A stretch of DNA of 63,297 bases from Succinatimonas hippei (GTDB lineage Bacteria; Pseudomonadota; Gammaproteobacteria; Enterobacterales; Succinivibrionaceae). Shown piece after piece: positions 8,466 to 16,897 of the stretch (its first letter is position 1; the number at the start of each line of letters is the position of its first letter). The stretch spans positions 1 through 63,297 of the forward strand of contig SFGV01000005.1 of assembly GCA_004557545.1 (NCBI GenBank), written 5' to 3'. The position numbers were made by a program, and so were the translations under genes. The notes beneath the pieces were generated by a model. It ran no database searches, was not told the DNA's origin, and saw only the letters and a program-made list of their open reading frames with translations.

Positions 8466-10127
8466 TCAGTTCACCAGTTCAATATCGGCAACCTTTCGGT
8501 CTTTTTGTGACAGCACGACCGCGTACCTGTATAGCTTCTTCAGCGGATATTCATCACCGTAATCATTGACGATAATTTGCTTTTTAGCCTCATTCAAAAG
8601 TCTTCTCACGTCATCTGCGCTTTTGGCCAGTTTGAACTCGAATACAACTCTTTGAGTTGAAAATTCGACGATCAGATTAAATCTTCCTTTTCCATTAGGC
8701 TTTTCTGTTGTCAATGCGAGAATATTCTGTCTCATCAGGGCAATGCTGATTAAATCTCTTAGAAATGATTCATTTGCTTTGAAGATCTCGGTATCGTACG
8801 CAAATGAATTTAAGATTGAGTCAAACGCTTTTTTTATTTCAGATGATTTACCTGACAGCAGTTTATCTTCCAGTCCCGCCTGAGATAATTGCTCATTTAT
8901 CCCCTGACATCCTGTATTTAAGGAATAAACCTTCTCCAGAAAGGTTGTCATCAGAAAATTTTTGACCTCAAGATTTGGAACATCAATTTCAAATGCCGTG
9001 GTCCCCAATCTTTTTTTCAATGTCAGGTAACCAGCCTGATACATAAGGATCTCTGGCTGCATGTGATTGTACACATCAGGTACGCGAAGACTGGTTCCAG
9101 AAACAGTAAGCGGTTTACAGGTTTTATCATCTAAAGCAAGAATACTGAAAAACTCCCGATCTTTGGATTTTGTTATTTTTTTTAAGTAATTAATAACAAG
9201 CGATGACAATCCACCGGATTCGCTCCAATAAGGCTGGTAACCGGCGCCACTGTGTTCTTTTTTTAGTATGTTTAGAATTGACCATGTGTTATAGACATGT
9301 GTGCTGCACATCTCGTCAAAACAATAACCATCATAATAAATTTGCAGATTCTTGTAGACCTCAGCTATGTCGCAGTCAAATACTTCCGCAAGATTAGCTA
9401 TATAGGGCAAAAAATACTTTTCAATTTCACTTCCTGTATATCCCAGCAGAGTCCCATACTTAACCTCCATGCTTAGATCCCACAAGTTATTGAAAGCGGA
9501 AAATATATTTACTTTTGAGGCTTTAGTTATTCCTGTAATAAAGAAAAATCTGAATTTGGATGAATTCACCTTTAAGCGGTCATAAAACATCGCGAGGGTG
9601 TCATTTATCTGTTTAAACCTGACTGGGTCATCCATTGAGTGGATGAGCGGCGCGTCATACTCATCAATCAGCAGCACAAGCTCCTGAACATCCACCGCGT
9701 TGGCAAAAGCGTCAATATAAGCGCTTGGTATATTTGTATCAGGTACAGGCAGCGAGTTAATCATCGCCTGTTGCCTGAGCATTGAAATCAACGACTCTTT
9801 AAATTCATCTAACGAATTCCAGTCACTGGTCAATCCGGCAAAGCTCAGATCTATAACCTTATAGGTATTAGTGTCGTTCCATAGCTTTTTTTTGTCTATT
9901 TCCAAGCCCTTAAAGAACTCAAGACCATGGGCAAAAAGTGAGTGAAGCGTAGATACTAATAGGCTTTTACCAAAACGCCTTGGTCTTGAAATAAATACAG
10001 GCCTTTTCCACTCTTTGGCGATGGAAGCGATCTGCTCTGTTTTGTCGACATAGATGCAATTGTTCTTGCGTAGCAACTCAAAATCAGTCAGCCCGTCGGG
10101 GATCCTGCTGAAATCGAGTGAAGTCAT
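8466..10127 (-). CDS. AAA-ATPase-like / PD-(D/E)XK nuclease family protein
   Basis: This is a complete 553-residue member of the same family as the truncated gene at the left edge. The N-terminus has the characteristic Walker A variant RPRRFGKS (about residues 48-55) and Walker B LVLLIDEYDAPL (about 150). The C-terminus has the nuclease-fold core, with LIVEF followed by VVFEFKLAK. It starts at an ATG with AAGGAG six bases upstream. It sits alone between the exporter operon and the GGGtGRT gene. The family is often present in many copies per genome in gut bacteria. Function is unproven: DNA binding and cleavage are inferred only from the fold. Confidence 0.9.
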   Translation of the reverse strand: MTSLDFSRIPDGLTDFELLRKNNCIYVDKTEQIASIAKEWKRPVFISRPRRFGKSLLVSTLHSLFAHGLEFFKGLEIDKKKLWNDTNTYKVIDLSFAGLTSDWNSLDEFKESLISMLRQQAMINSLPVPDTNIPSAYIDAFANAVDVQELVLLIDEYDAPLIHSMDDPVRFKQINDTLAMFYDRLKVNSSKFRFFFITGITKASKVNIFSAFNNLWDLSMEVKYGTLLGYTGSEIEKYFLPYIANLAEVFDCDIAEVYKNLQIYYDGYCFDEMCSTHVYNTWSILNILKKEHSGAGYQPYWSESGGLSSLVINYLKKITKSKDREFFSILALDDKTCKPLTVSGTSLRVPDVYNHMQPEILMYQAGYLTLKKRLGTTAFEIDVPNLEVKNFLMTTFLEKVYSLNTGCQGINEQLSQAGLEDKLLSGKSSEIKKAFDSILNSFAYDTEIFKANESFLRDLISIALMRQNILALTTEKPNGKGRFNLIVEFSTQRVVFEFKLAKSADDVRRLLNEAKKQIIVNDYGDEYPLKKLYRYAVVLSQKDRKVADIELVN

Positions 10128-10206
10128 AAAAAACTCCTTATGCCCATAATTATATTATGCATGGCATACTTCAAAATTGGAATCCTCTACACATGGTCCA
10201 GACAAC

Positions 10207-10231
10207 GAAGGCGGGACATTGTCCCGCCTTC
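10207..10231 (-). terminator. Stem-loop after the GGGtGRT gene
   Basis: GAAGGCGGGAC and GTCCCGCCTTC form a perfect GC-rich stem with a three-base loop, about 22 bases beyond the stop codon. The T-run is weak. Probable terminator of the minus-strand operon. Confidence 0.6.
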
Positions 10232-10252
10232 CTTACACATCAGAGATGTAAA

Positions 10253-11257
10253 TTACTTCTTGTTAAGAGCCTGCTCAACCTGAACGGCGATCGCGACAGT
10301 AGCGCCAACCATCGGGTTGTTGCCCATGCCCATGAAGCCCATCATCTCAACGTGCGCAGGCACTGAGGATGAACCTGCGAACTGAGCGTCGCAGTGCATA
10401 CGGCCAAGAGTATCGGTCATGCCGTATGAGGCAGGACCGGCGGCCATATTGTCCGGGTGAAGGGTACGGCCGGTACCGCCGCCTGAGGCGACTGAGAAGT
10501 ACTTCTTGCCCTGCTCTACACACTCTTTCTTGTAGATGCCGGCGACCGGGTGCTGGAAGCGGGTCGGGTTGGTTGAGTTACCGGTAATGGAAACATCAAC
10601 ACCCTCATGATGCATGATGGCTACGCCCTCACGCACATCGTCAGCGCCGTAGCAGCGGACCGCGGCGCGCTCACCGTCAGAGTATTTAATCTCTTTGACG
10701 ATCTTGAGCTCACCGGTGTAATAGTCATACTTGGTCTGTACATAGGTGAAGCCGTTGATACGGGAGATGATCTGGGCGGCGTCCTTGCCAAGACCGTTTA
10801 AGATCACGCGAAGCGGGGTCTTGCGGGCCTTGTTGGCGTTACGGGCAATACCGATAGCGCCTTCGGCGGCGGCGAATGACTCGTGACCTGCAAGGAAGCA
10901 GAAGCACTTGGTCTCATCGCGAAGCAGCATGCCACCGAGGTTGCCGTGGCCAAGACCTACTTTACGCTGGTCGGCGACGGAACCGGGGATGCAGAAAGCC
11001 TGAAGGCCGATGCCGATCGCCTCGGCGGCCTTGTCAGCCTGCTTGCAGTTTTTCTTAAGAGCGATAGCCGCGCCAACAGTGTAGGCCCAGCAGGCGTTCT
11101 CAAAGGCGATATCCTGAATCTCTCTTACAGTCTTATATGGATCCAGACCAAAAGAAGCGCAGTAATCCTTGCACTCTTCGATTGACTTGAAGCCGTACTC
11201 GGCAATGACCTTGTTGATCTTGTCAATGCGGCGCTCATAACTCTCAAATAATGCCAT
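10253..11257 (-). CDS. GGGtGRT protein
   Basis: This is a 334-residue member of a conserved family named for its GGGTGRT motif, visible here in FSVASGGGTGRTLHPD near the C-terminus. It is found mostly in anaerobes. I know of no established function. Other conserved-looking blocks are ENACWAYTVGAAIA, GHGNLGGMLLRDETKCF and HHEGVDVSITGNSTNPTRF. The ATG at 11257 is chosen because GGAGG stands nine bases before it and family members begin MxLFESYERRI. An ATG at 11272 overlaps the previous stop but has no ribosome-binding site. It is cotranscribed with the NifU-like gene directly upstream, the usual partnership for this family, which suggests a link to iron-sulfur chemistry. Confidence 0.93.
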   Translation of the reverse strand: MALFESYERRIDKINKVIAEYGFKSIEECKDYCASFGLDPYKTVREIQDIAFENACWAYTVGAAIALKKNCKQADKAAEAIGIGLQAFCIPGSVADQRKVGLGHGNLGGMLLRDETKCFCFLAGHESFAAAEGAIGIARNANKARKTPLRVILNGLGKDAAQIISRINGFTYVQTKYDYYTGELKIVKEIKYSDGERAAVRCYGADDVREGVAIMHHEGVDVSITGNSTNPTRFQHPVAGIYKKECVEQGKKYFSVASGGGTGRTLHPDNMAAGPASYGMTDTLGRMHCDAQFAGSSSVPAHVEMMGFMGMGNNPMVGATVAIAVQVEQALNKK

Positions 11258-11271
11258 TTTGTTCGCCTCCA

Positions 11272-11970
11272 TTATTCCTTTCTAGGATCGATGTACTTGG
11301 CGGCGTTATCCCACTGGCCGTAGTGGCTGGTGAGCTTAGCCAGGATCTCCTTGCCGGAGAGCTCAGGGTGAGCCTTGAGCATATCCATTAACTTGCCAAG
11401 GTTGACGAACTCGTAACCGACGATCTCGCTGTCCTTGTTAAGAGCAAGGCGGGTGACATAGCCCTGGGTGAGCTCGAGGTAACGGGCGCCCTTGCTTCTG
11501 GTGGCAAACATGGTGCCGACCTGTGAACGGAGGGTCTTGCCGAGGTCTTCGAGTGAGGCGCCGACCGGAAGGCCGCCCTCTGAGAAAGCGGTCTGTGAAC
11601 GGCCGTAAACGATCTGGAGGAAGAGCTCGCGGTAAGCGGTGTTAATAGCGTCGCATACGAGATCGGTGTTAAGACCTTCAAGCAGGGTCTTGCCGGTGAG
11701 GATCTCGGCGGCCATGGCGGCTGAATGGGTCATGCCTGAGCAACCGATGGTTTCTACCAGTGCCTCTTCAATGATGCCGTTCTTGACATTCAGGGTCAGT
11801 TTGCATGCGCCCTGCTGGGGAGCACACCAGCCCACGCCGTGAGTCAGACCGCTGATATCCTTGATTTCCTTTGCCTGAACCCATTTGCCTTCCTCAGGAA
11901 TAGGCGCAGGACCATGGTACGCGCCCTTGGTAACGGGGCACATATTCTCTACTTCTTTTGAATAGATCAT
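11272..11970 (-). CDS. NifU-like iron-sulfur scaffold protein (GGGtGRT partner)
   Basis: This 232-residue protein resembles NifU/IscU-type scaffolds. A Cys in GVGWCAPQQGAC, the Cys in ETIGCSGMTHSAAMAAEILTG and the Cys in TDLVCDAINTAYREL are positioned like scaffold ligands. Its stop overlaps the long-form start of the GGGtGRT gene, so the two form an operon. The first residues (MIYSKEVENMCPV) leave an internal ATG as a possible alternative start. An AGGT lies ahead of the upstream ATG. A GC-rich, stem-forming leader precedes the gene (about 12000-12150). The protein could assemble or hold a cluster for its partner. This is inferred from family and adjacency. Confidence 0.88.
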   Translation of the reverse strand: MIYSKEVENMCPVTKGAYHGPAPIPEEGKWVQAKEIKDISGLTHGVGWCAPQQGACKLTLNVKNGIIEEALVETIGCSGMTHSAAMAAEILTGKTLLEGLNTDLVCDAINTAYRELFLQIVYGRSQTAFSEGGLPVGASLEDLGKTLRSQVGTMFATRSKGARYLELTQGYVTRLALNKDSEIVGYEFVNLGKLMDMLKAHPELSGKEILAKLTSHYGQWDNAAKYIDPRKE

Positions 11971-12451
11971 TGATGGTACCTAATTTGATGTTATTAAGAG
12001 AAATCCCACTGCTGTTCTGCGGAATTAACCGCGGCCGCCATCAGAGCGAACCACAGGTCCGCAGGCGGCGGCTCTCCCAGCAAGAGCCGGAAATCAGGAA
12101 GATCCCGGCTAACCCTGTCTCCCTGACTTTAAACCAACGAAATTATATTACAGGCCTGACCTATCCATGATTTTATGATCAAAAAAAATGCCATTTTTTA
12201 ACCAAATGGTTAGCATTAGCTTACCTAAGTAAGCCAATGCTAACTTAAAATAAACGTTATTATTGCAAGCTATCTGGCTGACTAGACAGCAAAACCATGA
12301 TCGGGCAAAAAAGTTACTTTTTTCCAAAAAAGCGCCCAAAGTGAACACTTGTATGTAATTTTTGCTATGATTGCCAGACGTTAAAGAAGGTTGTTACACC
12401 CGGCGTAGCCGATTATCCGGTTTCGCTCTTTTTAATTAGGTTTTCTAGGAA
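11971..12451. other. Divergent control region between the NifU-like operon and crp
   Basis: There is no gene in this 481-base stretch. It contains a GC-rich leader on the NifU side with a 7-bp stem (12069-12089, CGGCTCT/AGAGCCG), two overlapping dyads (12199-12212 and 12210-12243) and a short dyad AAGTGAACACTT near 12339. Promoters for both divergent transcripts must lie here. No classical TGTGA-N6-TCACA site for CRP autoregulation is visible. Confidence 0.5.
12199..12243. promoter_or_regulatory. Overlapping dyads between nifU-like and crp
   Basis: TAACC-AAAT-GGTTA (12199-12212) is perfect. It overlaps a 34-base dyad (12210-12243) whose 15-base arms, TTAGCATTAGCTTAC and GTAAGCCAATGCTAA, match at 14 of 15 positions around a CTAA loop. 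No T-run follows on either side, so an operator or an RNA stem is more likely than a terminator. Confidence 0.45.
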
Positions 12452-13093
12452 ATGACCCCTATCATCAAACCGCAGACAGACACTACCATCAGCTGGTTTT
12501 TAAGTCAGTGCCACATTCACAAGTACAACGCGAAGACCACGATCATCCACGAAGGTGAAAAAGCCGAAACTCTTTACTATATCGCTAAGGGTTCGGTGTC
12601 TGTGATGATCAAGGACAAAGACGGCAAGGAAATGATCCTAAGCTACCTCAATCAGGGTGACTTCATTGGTGAGGTTGGACTCTTTGACAAGAGCGAGACA
12701 CCGACCAGAACCGCGTGGGTAAAAACTAAAACCGCCTGCGAGATCGCGGAGGTTTCATACAGCAAATTCCGTCAGCTGGTTCAGGTAAACCCTGAGATCC
12801 TGATGCGTCTTGCAGCCCAGCTTTCACACAGACTTTCGGCCACCTCAAAGAAGGTAGGATCACTTGCCTTCCTCGATGTGTCAGGAAGAATCGCCAAGAC
12901 CCTGCTTAACCTCGCCCACCAACCTGAAGCGATGACCCATCCTGACGGCATGCAGATCAAGATCACAAGACAGGAAATTGGTCAGATCGTCGGATGCTCG
13001 CGTGAAACCGTTGGCAGGATCCTCAAGATGATGGAAGAGGAACACATGATCACCGCCCACGGCAAGACCATAGTGGTTTTCGGCACCAGATAA
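12452..13093 (+). CDS. crp: cAMP receptor protein (catabolite regulator)
   Basis: This is a 213-residue Crp/Fnr-family transcription factor, very close to E. coli CRP throughout. The N-terminal cyclic-nucleotide-binding domain includes GEKAETLYYIAKGSVSV and LSYLNQGDFIGEVGLF. The hinge (SLAFLDVSGRIA) and the C-terminal helix-turn-helix (ITRQEIGQIVGCSRETVGR) follow, the latter identical to the DNA-recognition helix of E. coli. It should therefore bind TGTGA-N6-TCACA sites, and a good candidate lies in this window at 47356-47371. The start ATG has AGGA close by (TCTAGGAA). It is monocistronic, with a strong terminator 20 bases after the stop. Confidence 0.98.
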   Translation: MTPIIKPQTDTTISWFLSQCHIHKYNAKTTIIHEGEKAETLYYIAKGSVSVMIKDKDGKEMILSYLNQGDFIGEVGLFDKSETPTRTAWVKTKTACEIAEVSYSKFRQLVQVNPEILMRLAAQLSHRLSATSKKVGSLAFLDVSGRIAKTLLNLAHQPEAMTHPDGMQIKITRQEIGQIVGCSRETVGRILKMMEEEHMITAHGKTIVVFGTR

Positions 13094-13110
13094 CCATTAT
13101 CAACAATACA

Positions 13111-13136
13111 TCCCCGGCGACGCCGGGGATTTTTTT
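13111..13136 (+). terminator. Rho-independent terminator of crp
   Basis: TCCCCGGC and GCCGGGGA form a perfect stem with a three-base loop, followed by seven T. Confidence 0.92.
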
Positions 13137-13224
13137 GGACTAACGGTCGCTTTATGCCGCTATCACCACAGCGTGCCGTGGTATAGAATTAACAGTCCAT
13201 AACTAAATATTAAAAGGAGCAAAC

Positions 13225-13764
13225 ATGCCATCTCTGCTTGAGCGCGGGATCCATTCTTTTGATAAGGAGGCTCTGCTTGCGTGCAGCCGCGGCGAGCTTT
13301 TTGGAAAAGGTAACAGCCAGCTGCCGGCTCCCAACATGCTGATGTTCGACCGTATCACCGACATCCAGAATGAGGGCGGTGAGCATGGTCTTGGTTATGT
13401 CAAAGCCGAGATGGATATCAATCCGGATCTGTGGTTCTTTAAATGCCATTTCCCAGGTGATCCGGTGATGCCGGGATGCCTTGGTCTTGACGCTATGTGG
13501 CAACTCGTCGGGTTCTTTTTAGGCTGGCGCGGCGGTCCTGGCAAGGGACGCGCCCTTGGTGTCAAGAACGTCAAATTCAAAGGTGAGGTGCTGGACAACG
13601 TCAAGCTTGTCACCTACCAGATTGACCTAAAGCGCATAATCGAGCGCGGCAAGCTAATCATGGGCATCGCTGACGGTAAGGTCTTCGCGGACGGCAAGCA
13701 CATTTACACCGCAGAAGATCTGCAGGTAGGTCTGGTTCCTCCACAGTCTCCTGCCGAGAACTGA
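13225..13764 (+). CDS. fabA: 3-hydroxydecanoyl-[ACP] dehydratase/isomerase
   Basis: This 179-residue FabA dehydrates 3-hydroxydecanoyl-ACP and isomerises the product to the cis-3 form, the branch point of anaerobic unsaturated fatty acid synthesis. The hot-dog fold active site is intact: His75 in FFKCHFPGDPVMPGCLGLD and Asp89 in the same block. Similarity to E. coli FabA (172 residues) runs over the full length. The start ATG is preceded by AAAAGGAGC. It is monocistronic with its own terminator. It implies that a FabB-type synthase is encoded elsewhere. Confidence 0.98.
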   Translation: MPSLLERGIHSFDKEALLACSRGELFGKGNSQLPAPNMLMFDRITDIQNEGGEHGLGYVKAEMDINPDLWFFKCHFPGDPVMPGCLGLDAMWQLVGFFLGWRGGPGKGRALGVKNVKFKGEVLDNVKLVTYQIDLKRIIERGKLIMGIADGKVFADGKHIYTAEDLQVGLVPPQSPAEN

Positions 13765-13796
13765 TCTGGCGATCTCAGGATTTTCATCATTCAAAC

Positions 13797-13833
13797 ACCG
13801 CGGGTGTGGGACTTCCCCGCCCGCGGTTGTTTT
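13797..13833 (+). terminator. Rho-independent terminator of fabA
   Basis: ACCGCGGG and CCCGCGGT form a perfect 8-bp stem around a 15-base loop, followed by TTGTTTT. Confidence 0.85.
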
Positions 13834-13922
13834 AAGGTAGCCAGTTCCATAAGACCTAAAAGTAATATATAAACGATACAGAAAAGAACAGCAAAATTCG
13901 GGCGCTGAGAGAAAAAAGCTCG

Positions 13923-14198
13923 ATGTACCGCATGTTCCAGTATTCTCTGCTGGCGGTTACCATTACGATATTCTCGAGTGCTCTTCCCTTGGTCAAAACT
14001 CTCTCTGATATCATTCCGCTCTGTGTGCTGATATTCACCAACTTTATCTCATACGGATTGTTTGGTCTGCTCTTAGAGTTACAGGTAAAGGTAGTGAGTG
14101 AAACCCGGGATCTCGACAAAAATACTTTTTTTTCAAACGTCCGAAGTCAGATTATCGAGATGCGGCGTAACCCCCTAGGCATGGGGAGTGTCAATTAG
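13923..14198 (+). CDS. Small hydrophobic hypothetical protein (doubtful)
   Basis: This 91-codon frame encodes a protein with two hydrophobic segments (about residues 6-23 and 29-52) and a basic/polar tail. No family was recognised and no ribosome-binding site precedes the ATG. Its last codons lie in the left arm of an inverted repeat (14178-14195 with 14261-14282). That suggests it may be a chance frame or a remnant rather than a working gene. Confidence 0.22.
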   Translation: MYRMFQYSLLAVTITIFSSALPLVKTLSDIIPLCVLIFTNFISYGLFGLLLELQVKVVSETRDLDKNTFFSNVRSQIIEMRRNPLGMGSVN

Positions 14199-14282
14199 TT
14201 CCTGAATTCTTTTGAGTTTGCGAACATCCCGACCGGCGTTTTTATGTCTTTGCTTTTCTTATTGACACAACCACCCCATGCC
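14178..14282. repeat. Imperfect inverted repeat spanning 105 bases
   Basis: The left arm GGCATGGGGAGTGTCAAT (14178-14195) matches the inverted right arm at 14261-14282, which has the same GGCATGGGG and GTGTCAAT blocks with four extra bases between them. The enclosed 65 bases are non-coding. This looks like the ends of a small non-autonomous element or an internally deleted insertion sequence. No target duplication was identified. Confidence 0.4.
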
Positions 14283-14648
14283 TTAAATAACTGACAAACA
14301 CACAAATCACAAAGCCTCAAATCAGAAAATAAGCATCATTGCCCTGTTGATAATTCAAAGCCTCGAACCTCGTTAGGTGTTGCAGATATACACAATCAGA
14401 GACAAAGTTCACCATACATTCCGTAACTTCAAAATCATCTTTTAAAACGTTTGAGAACAACGTAAGACTCACAACACTCTGCAGGACATGAAAGCTCACG
14501 CTCCTTGTTAAACCAGGATCCCGGATACCTAAAGGTTTTCTTTCGATTCATGAAAATTGGTCAATTTCAGGGCAAATTCGCAAACGATTGAAATCTGAAA
14601 TTTCAAATTTTTTTAATACTTTTTGCCCTTAGGAATCAGTGTGTTCAT

Positions 14649-14668
14649 CATGTAAATCCATTTACATG
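14649..14668. promoter_or_regulatory. Dyad upstream of the FlhC-like gene
   Basis: CATGTAAAT-CC-ATTTACATG has perfect 9-bp arms, 154 bases before the start codon. It is a possible operator; the binding protein is unknown. Confidence 0.35.
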
Positions 14669-14787
14669 GAACATAAAAAATTTTTTTGTTTGAAAGATGA
14701 AAGTTTTTAACTATATTTCTACACCGTCGCGCGATACACAAAGAAAATCCATTACATACAATGGGTTGAATAAGGTAGTTCTGTATA

Positions 14788-14802
14788 CGGGGCTGTACCC
14801 CG
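14788..14802 (+). promoter_or_regulatory. Hairpin abutting the ribosome-binding site of the FlhC-like gene
   Basis: CGGGG-CTGTA-CCCCG forms a 5-bp GC stem ending four bases before AAGGAG (14806-14811), which itself sits ten bases from the ATG at 14822. It may influence translation initiation. Confidence 0.35.
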
Positions 14803-14821
14803 AAAAAGGAGAAAAAAACAC

Positions 14822-16042
14822 ATGCGCACCATAGACGCACGTACAGAAGCGATGCTAGAAGGGATCACGTTATGCCGCCACAATACCTCTGAAAATGAAT
14901 TCACAAAACTTTTGAACGCAGTATGGAAACGGAAAAGCCATTACTCAAAACGCTACCACAACCGTTTTCGTCAGTTTGAGGGCTGCTCCCACACATCGTT
15001 TAACCGCGCGAACGCGTCGCTTTGGGATAAATGTCTCAAACAGGAACCGGGGATTGATAAGTTTCTTGCCGCACTTTACGACGCCATCCCTTCATTTCTA
15101 AGATCCGCGTGTGAGTTCGCGGCATTTTGTGATTCCGAGATCTTTCCGGACGCCCTGCCCCAGCCGCAGCTTAAAGAACTGGTGGGAAGCACCTCATATC
15201 TTGACCCTAACGAAACTCCGCTTTCACGCTTTTGCAGGCTAAGCGGTATGAGCAGCACGCTCGTGATGCGACGGCTGGTTGAGATGGGTCAGTCGCCTGA
15301 GTGTTTTCTTGACGCGCTGTTAAATCTAAAAAACGGAGGAATGCTTCTGGCGGTGGATCATCTTGCCCGTCAGAGAAGTTCATTCAGCTTCATTGGCGCA
15401 ACCATTCCCAAAAGCGAGCGCAGAAGAGTGCTTACCCACATTCTCGCCGCCTGTGGATGGGATCTTACCCACAACACCCGCGTAACCCGTTATCCGCCTC
15501 AGCGCGCCCTGCAGTTCTATGGTCCGGGCAAATGTATTGAGGATTTCGGCTACATGGGAGTCATGGGCAAGTACTCGCACTTTCTCTCGCTGAAAATCCC
15601 ATCAAAATCCCAGCTCATGATGCTGCTTTTGAGCTTCTATTTCATCGTCTGCCGCATCCTGACAGACACACCTCCTACCGTAAAAGTCTTCTCATTGCGC
15701 GGTATTCCGGATGAGCCATCCTATGCCGCGGCCGGGGCGTGCTACATCGCGATGCGGCGCCTTACCTCAGCGCTTGATTTCAGTCAGTGGTCAACTCAGG
15801 ATCCCTTCGAGGTGTTTCCTGACTTTCCTTCATTCATAGAGCTTTTGAAACTGGTATTGCGTGGAAGCGCCACTCTTGTCGGATGCTGTGATTGTCATAC
15901 GCCCTATGTGATATTTGATGACAAGCTCAGGGTAAAAGATCACCCGGATCTTATCCGCACGCGCTGTCCACGTTGCAGTTGCGATAGAGAGTACGATCAG
16001 GAAGCCGGCAGTACCACAAGGACAATCGCAAGTCAGAAGTGA
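14822..16042 (+). CDS. FlhC-like zinc-ribbon putative regulator
   Basis: I do not recognise this 406-residue protein with certainty. Its C-terminus has a four-Cys ribbon, C355-x2-C358 (CCDCHTPYV) and C382-x2-C385 (RCPRCSC). It is preceded by FIELLKLVLRGSATLVGC, which resembles the LVRFVESGLLQLSSCNCC region of the flagellar master regulator FlhC. The N-terminal helix (TEAMLEGITLCRHN) also recalls FlhC. At twice the length of FlhC (about 190 residues), it would be a distant, expanded relative. No flhD is adjacent. A role in DNA binding is inferred from the zinc ribbon only. The start has AAGGAG at ideal spacing, so it is very likely a real gene. Confidence 0.6.
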   Translation: MRTIDARTEAMLEGITLCRHNTSENEFTKLLNAVWKRKSHYSKRYHNRFRQFEGCSHTSFNRANASLWDKCLKQEPGIDKFLAALYDAIPSFLRSACEFAAFCDSEIFPDALPQPQLKELVGSTSYLDPNETPLSRFCRLSGMSSTLVMRRLVEMGQSPECFLDALLNLKNGGMLLAVDHLARQRSSFSFIGATIPKSERRRVLTHILAACGWDLTHNTRVTRYPPQRALQFYGPGKCIEDFGYMGVMGKYSHFLSLKIPSKSQLMMLLLSFYFIVCRILTDTPPTVKVFSLRGIPDEPSYAAAGACYIAMRRLTSALDFSQWSTQDPFEVFPDFPSFIELLKLVLRGSATLVGCCDCHTPYVIFDDKLRVKDHPDLIRTRCPRCSCDREYDQEAGSTTRTIASQK

Positions 16043-16063
16043 GACTGATGAGTCCGCCACAAA

Positions 16064-16099
16064 TGCCCGCGCTTTTTAATGGCTGTATAGACGCGGGCA
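16064..16099. terminator. Possible bidirectional terminator between the FlhC-like gene and parA
   Basis: TGCCCGCG (16064-16071) and CGCGGGCA (16092-16099) are complementary arms lying between two convergent genes. A short T-run (CTTTTT) lies in the loop rather than after the stem. Confidence 0.35.
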
Positions 16100-16114
16100 A
16101 ATGCTTTAAAGGGG

Positions 16115-16897
16115 TTATTGAGTAACCGGGCCGTCTTTAAGCTTGCTGATTATTTCACCTGCAAGCTCAAGATAGGCTCTTGAGGCTATCGAGGACTTGT
16201 CATAAAGAAGCAGAGGCCTGCCGCTTGCCGATGCCTCATTTACGCGCTCGGTATATGGAATGATCGTTCGGAATAACAGTGATCCGAACTGCTGCTCAAG
16301 CTCACTGCTTATACGGGACGCGAGTTGCTGTCTCTGATCATACAAAGTGCGCAATACACCGAGGAGTTCGAGGTGGCATCTGCCTGATCCCTTGAGATCG
16401 CTGAACATCCTGGTGAGCTGCCCCAAGGACTCTATCGCAAAGTAGTCACATGGGGTTGGCACAATCATATAGTCAGCGGCATAAAGCGCGTTCAGCGTGA
16501 GCACGCCGGATGACGCCGGGCAGTCGATGAAGATGAAATCGTACAGATCTCTTAAAACCGACAATGATTTTTTAAGTCTTAAATTGCAATCTCTCTCAGA
16601 GTACAGCGCGACCTGAACCGCCGTCAGATCCTCGTTCGCGGGGATCAGATCGAACTGCCCGCGGTTGTATTTGAGCACTATCTCCGACATTGGATTGCTG
16701 GAAATCAGAACACCTGCAAGCGAATGCGCGTCATCGGCGCGGTTAAAACCCAGCGCTATAGTGGCGCTGCACTGTGGGTCAAGATCAACAAGCAATACCC
16801 TGCGGTGGGTAATGGCCATGGCAAAACTCAGGTTCACCGCGGTCGATGTCTTACCGCTGCCGCCTTTTATATTGGTGATCGCTATTACAGCTGACAT
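16115..16897 (-). CDS. Orphan ParA/Soj-family ATPase
   Basis: This 260-residue ParA-type ATPase has the deviant Walker A KGGSGKTS (about residues 10-17), switch I-like DLDPQCSATIALGF and Walker B FIFIDCPAS. Such proteins position chromosomes, plasmids, chemoreceptor arrays or other cargo by dynamic binding to DNA or membrane. No parB or centromere-like repeats are present on either side, so it is an orphan. I prefer the ATG at 16897, which has AGGGAT upstream, over a GTG at 16918. It converges with the FlhC-like gene. Confidence 0.9.
   Translation of the reverse strand: MSAVIAITNIKGGSGKTSTAVNLSFAMAITHRRVLLVDLDPQCSATIALGFNRADDAHSLAGVLISSNPMSEIVLKYNRGQFDLIPANEDLTAVQVALYSERDCNLRLKKSLSVLRDLYDFIFIDCPASSGVLTLNALYAADYMIVPTPCDYFAIESLGQLTRMFSDLKGSGRCHLELLGVLRTLYDQRQQLASRISSELEQQFGSLLFRTIIPYTERVNEASASGRPLLLYDKSSIASRAYLELAGEIISKLKDGPVTQ

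Larger units (their letters stand above)
13834..14821. other. Gene-poor kilobase between fabA and the FlhC-like gene
   Basis: Apart from the doubtful small frame at 13923, I can support no gene in this stretch. It is AT-rich and contains an imperfect long inverted repeat (14178-14282), a near-perfect 20-base dyad (14649-14668) and a small hairpin directly before the next ribosome-binding site (14788-14802). It may be decayed mobile DNA plus the control region of the gene at 14822. Confidence 0.45.

Noticed and set aside
10883..11185. Antisense frames over the GGGtGRT gene
   Set aside because: They lie entirely opposite a strongly conserved gene and show no family match or initiation signal.
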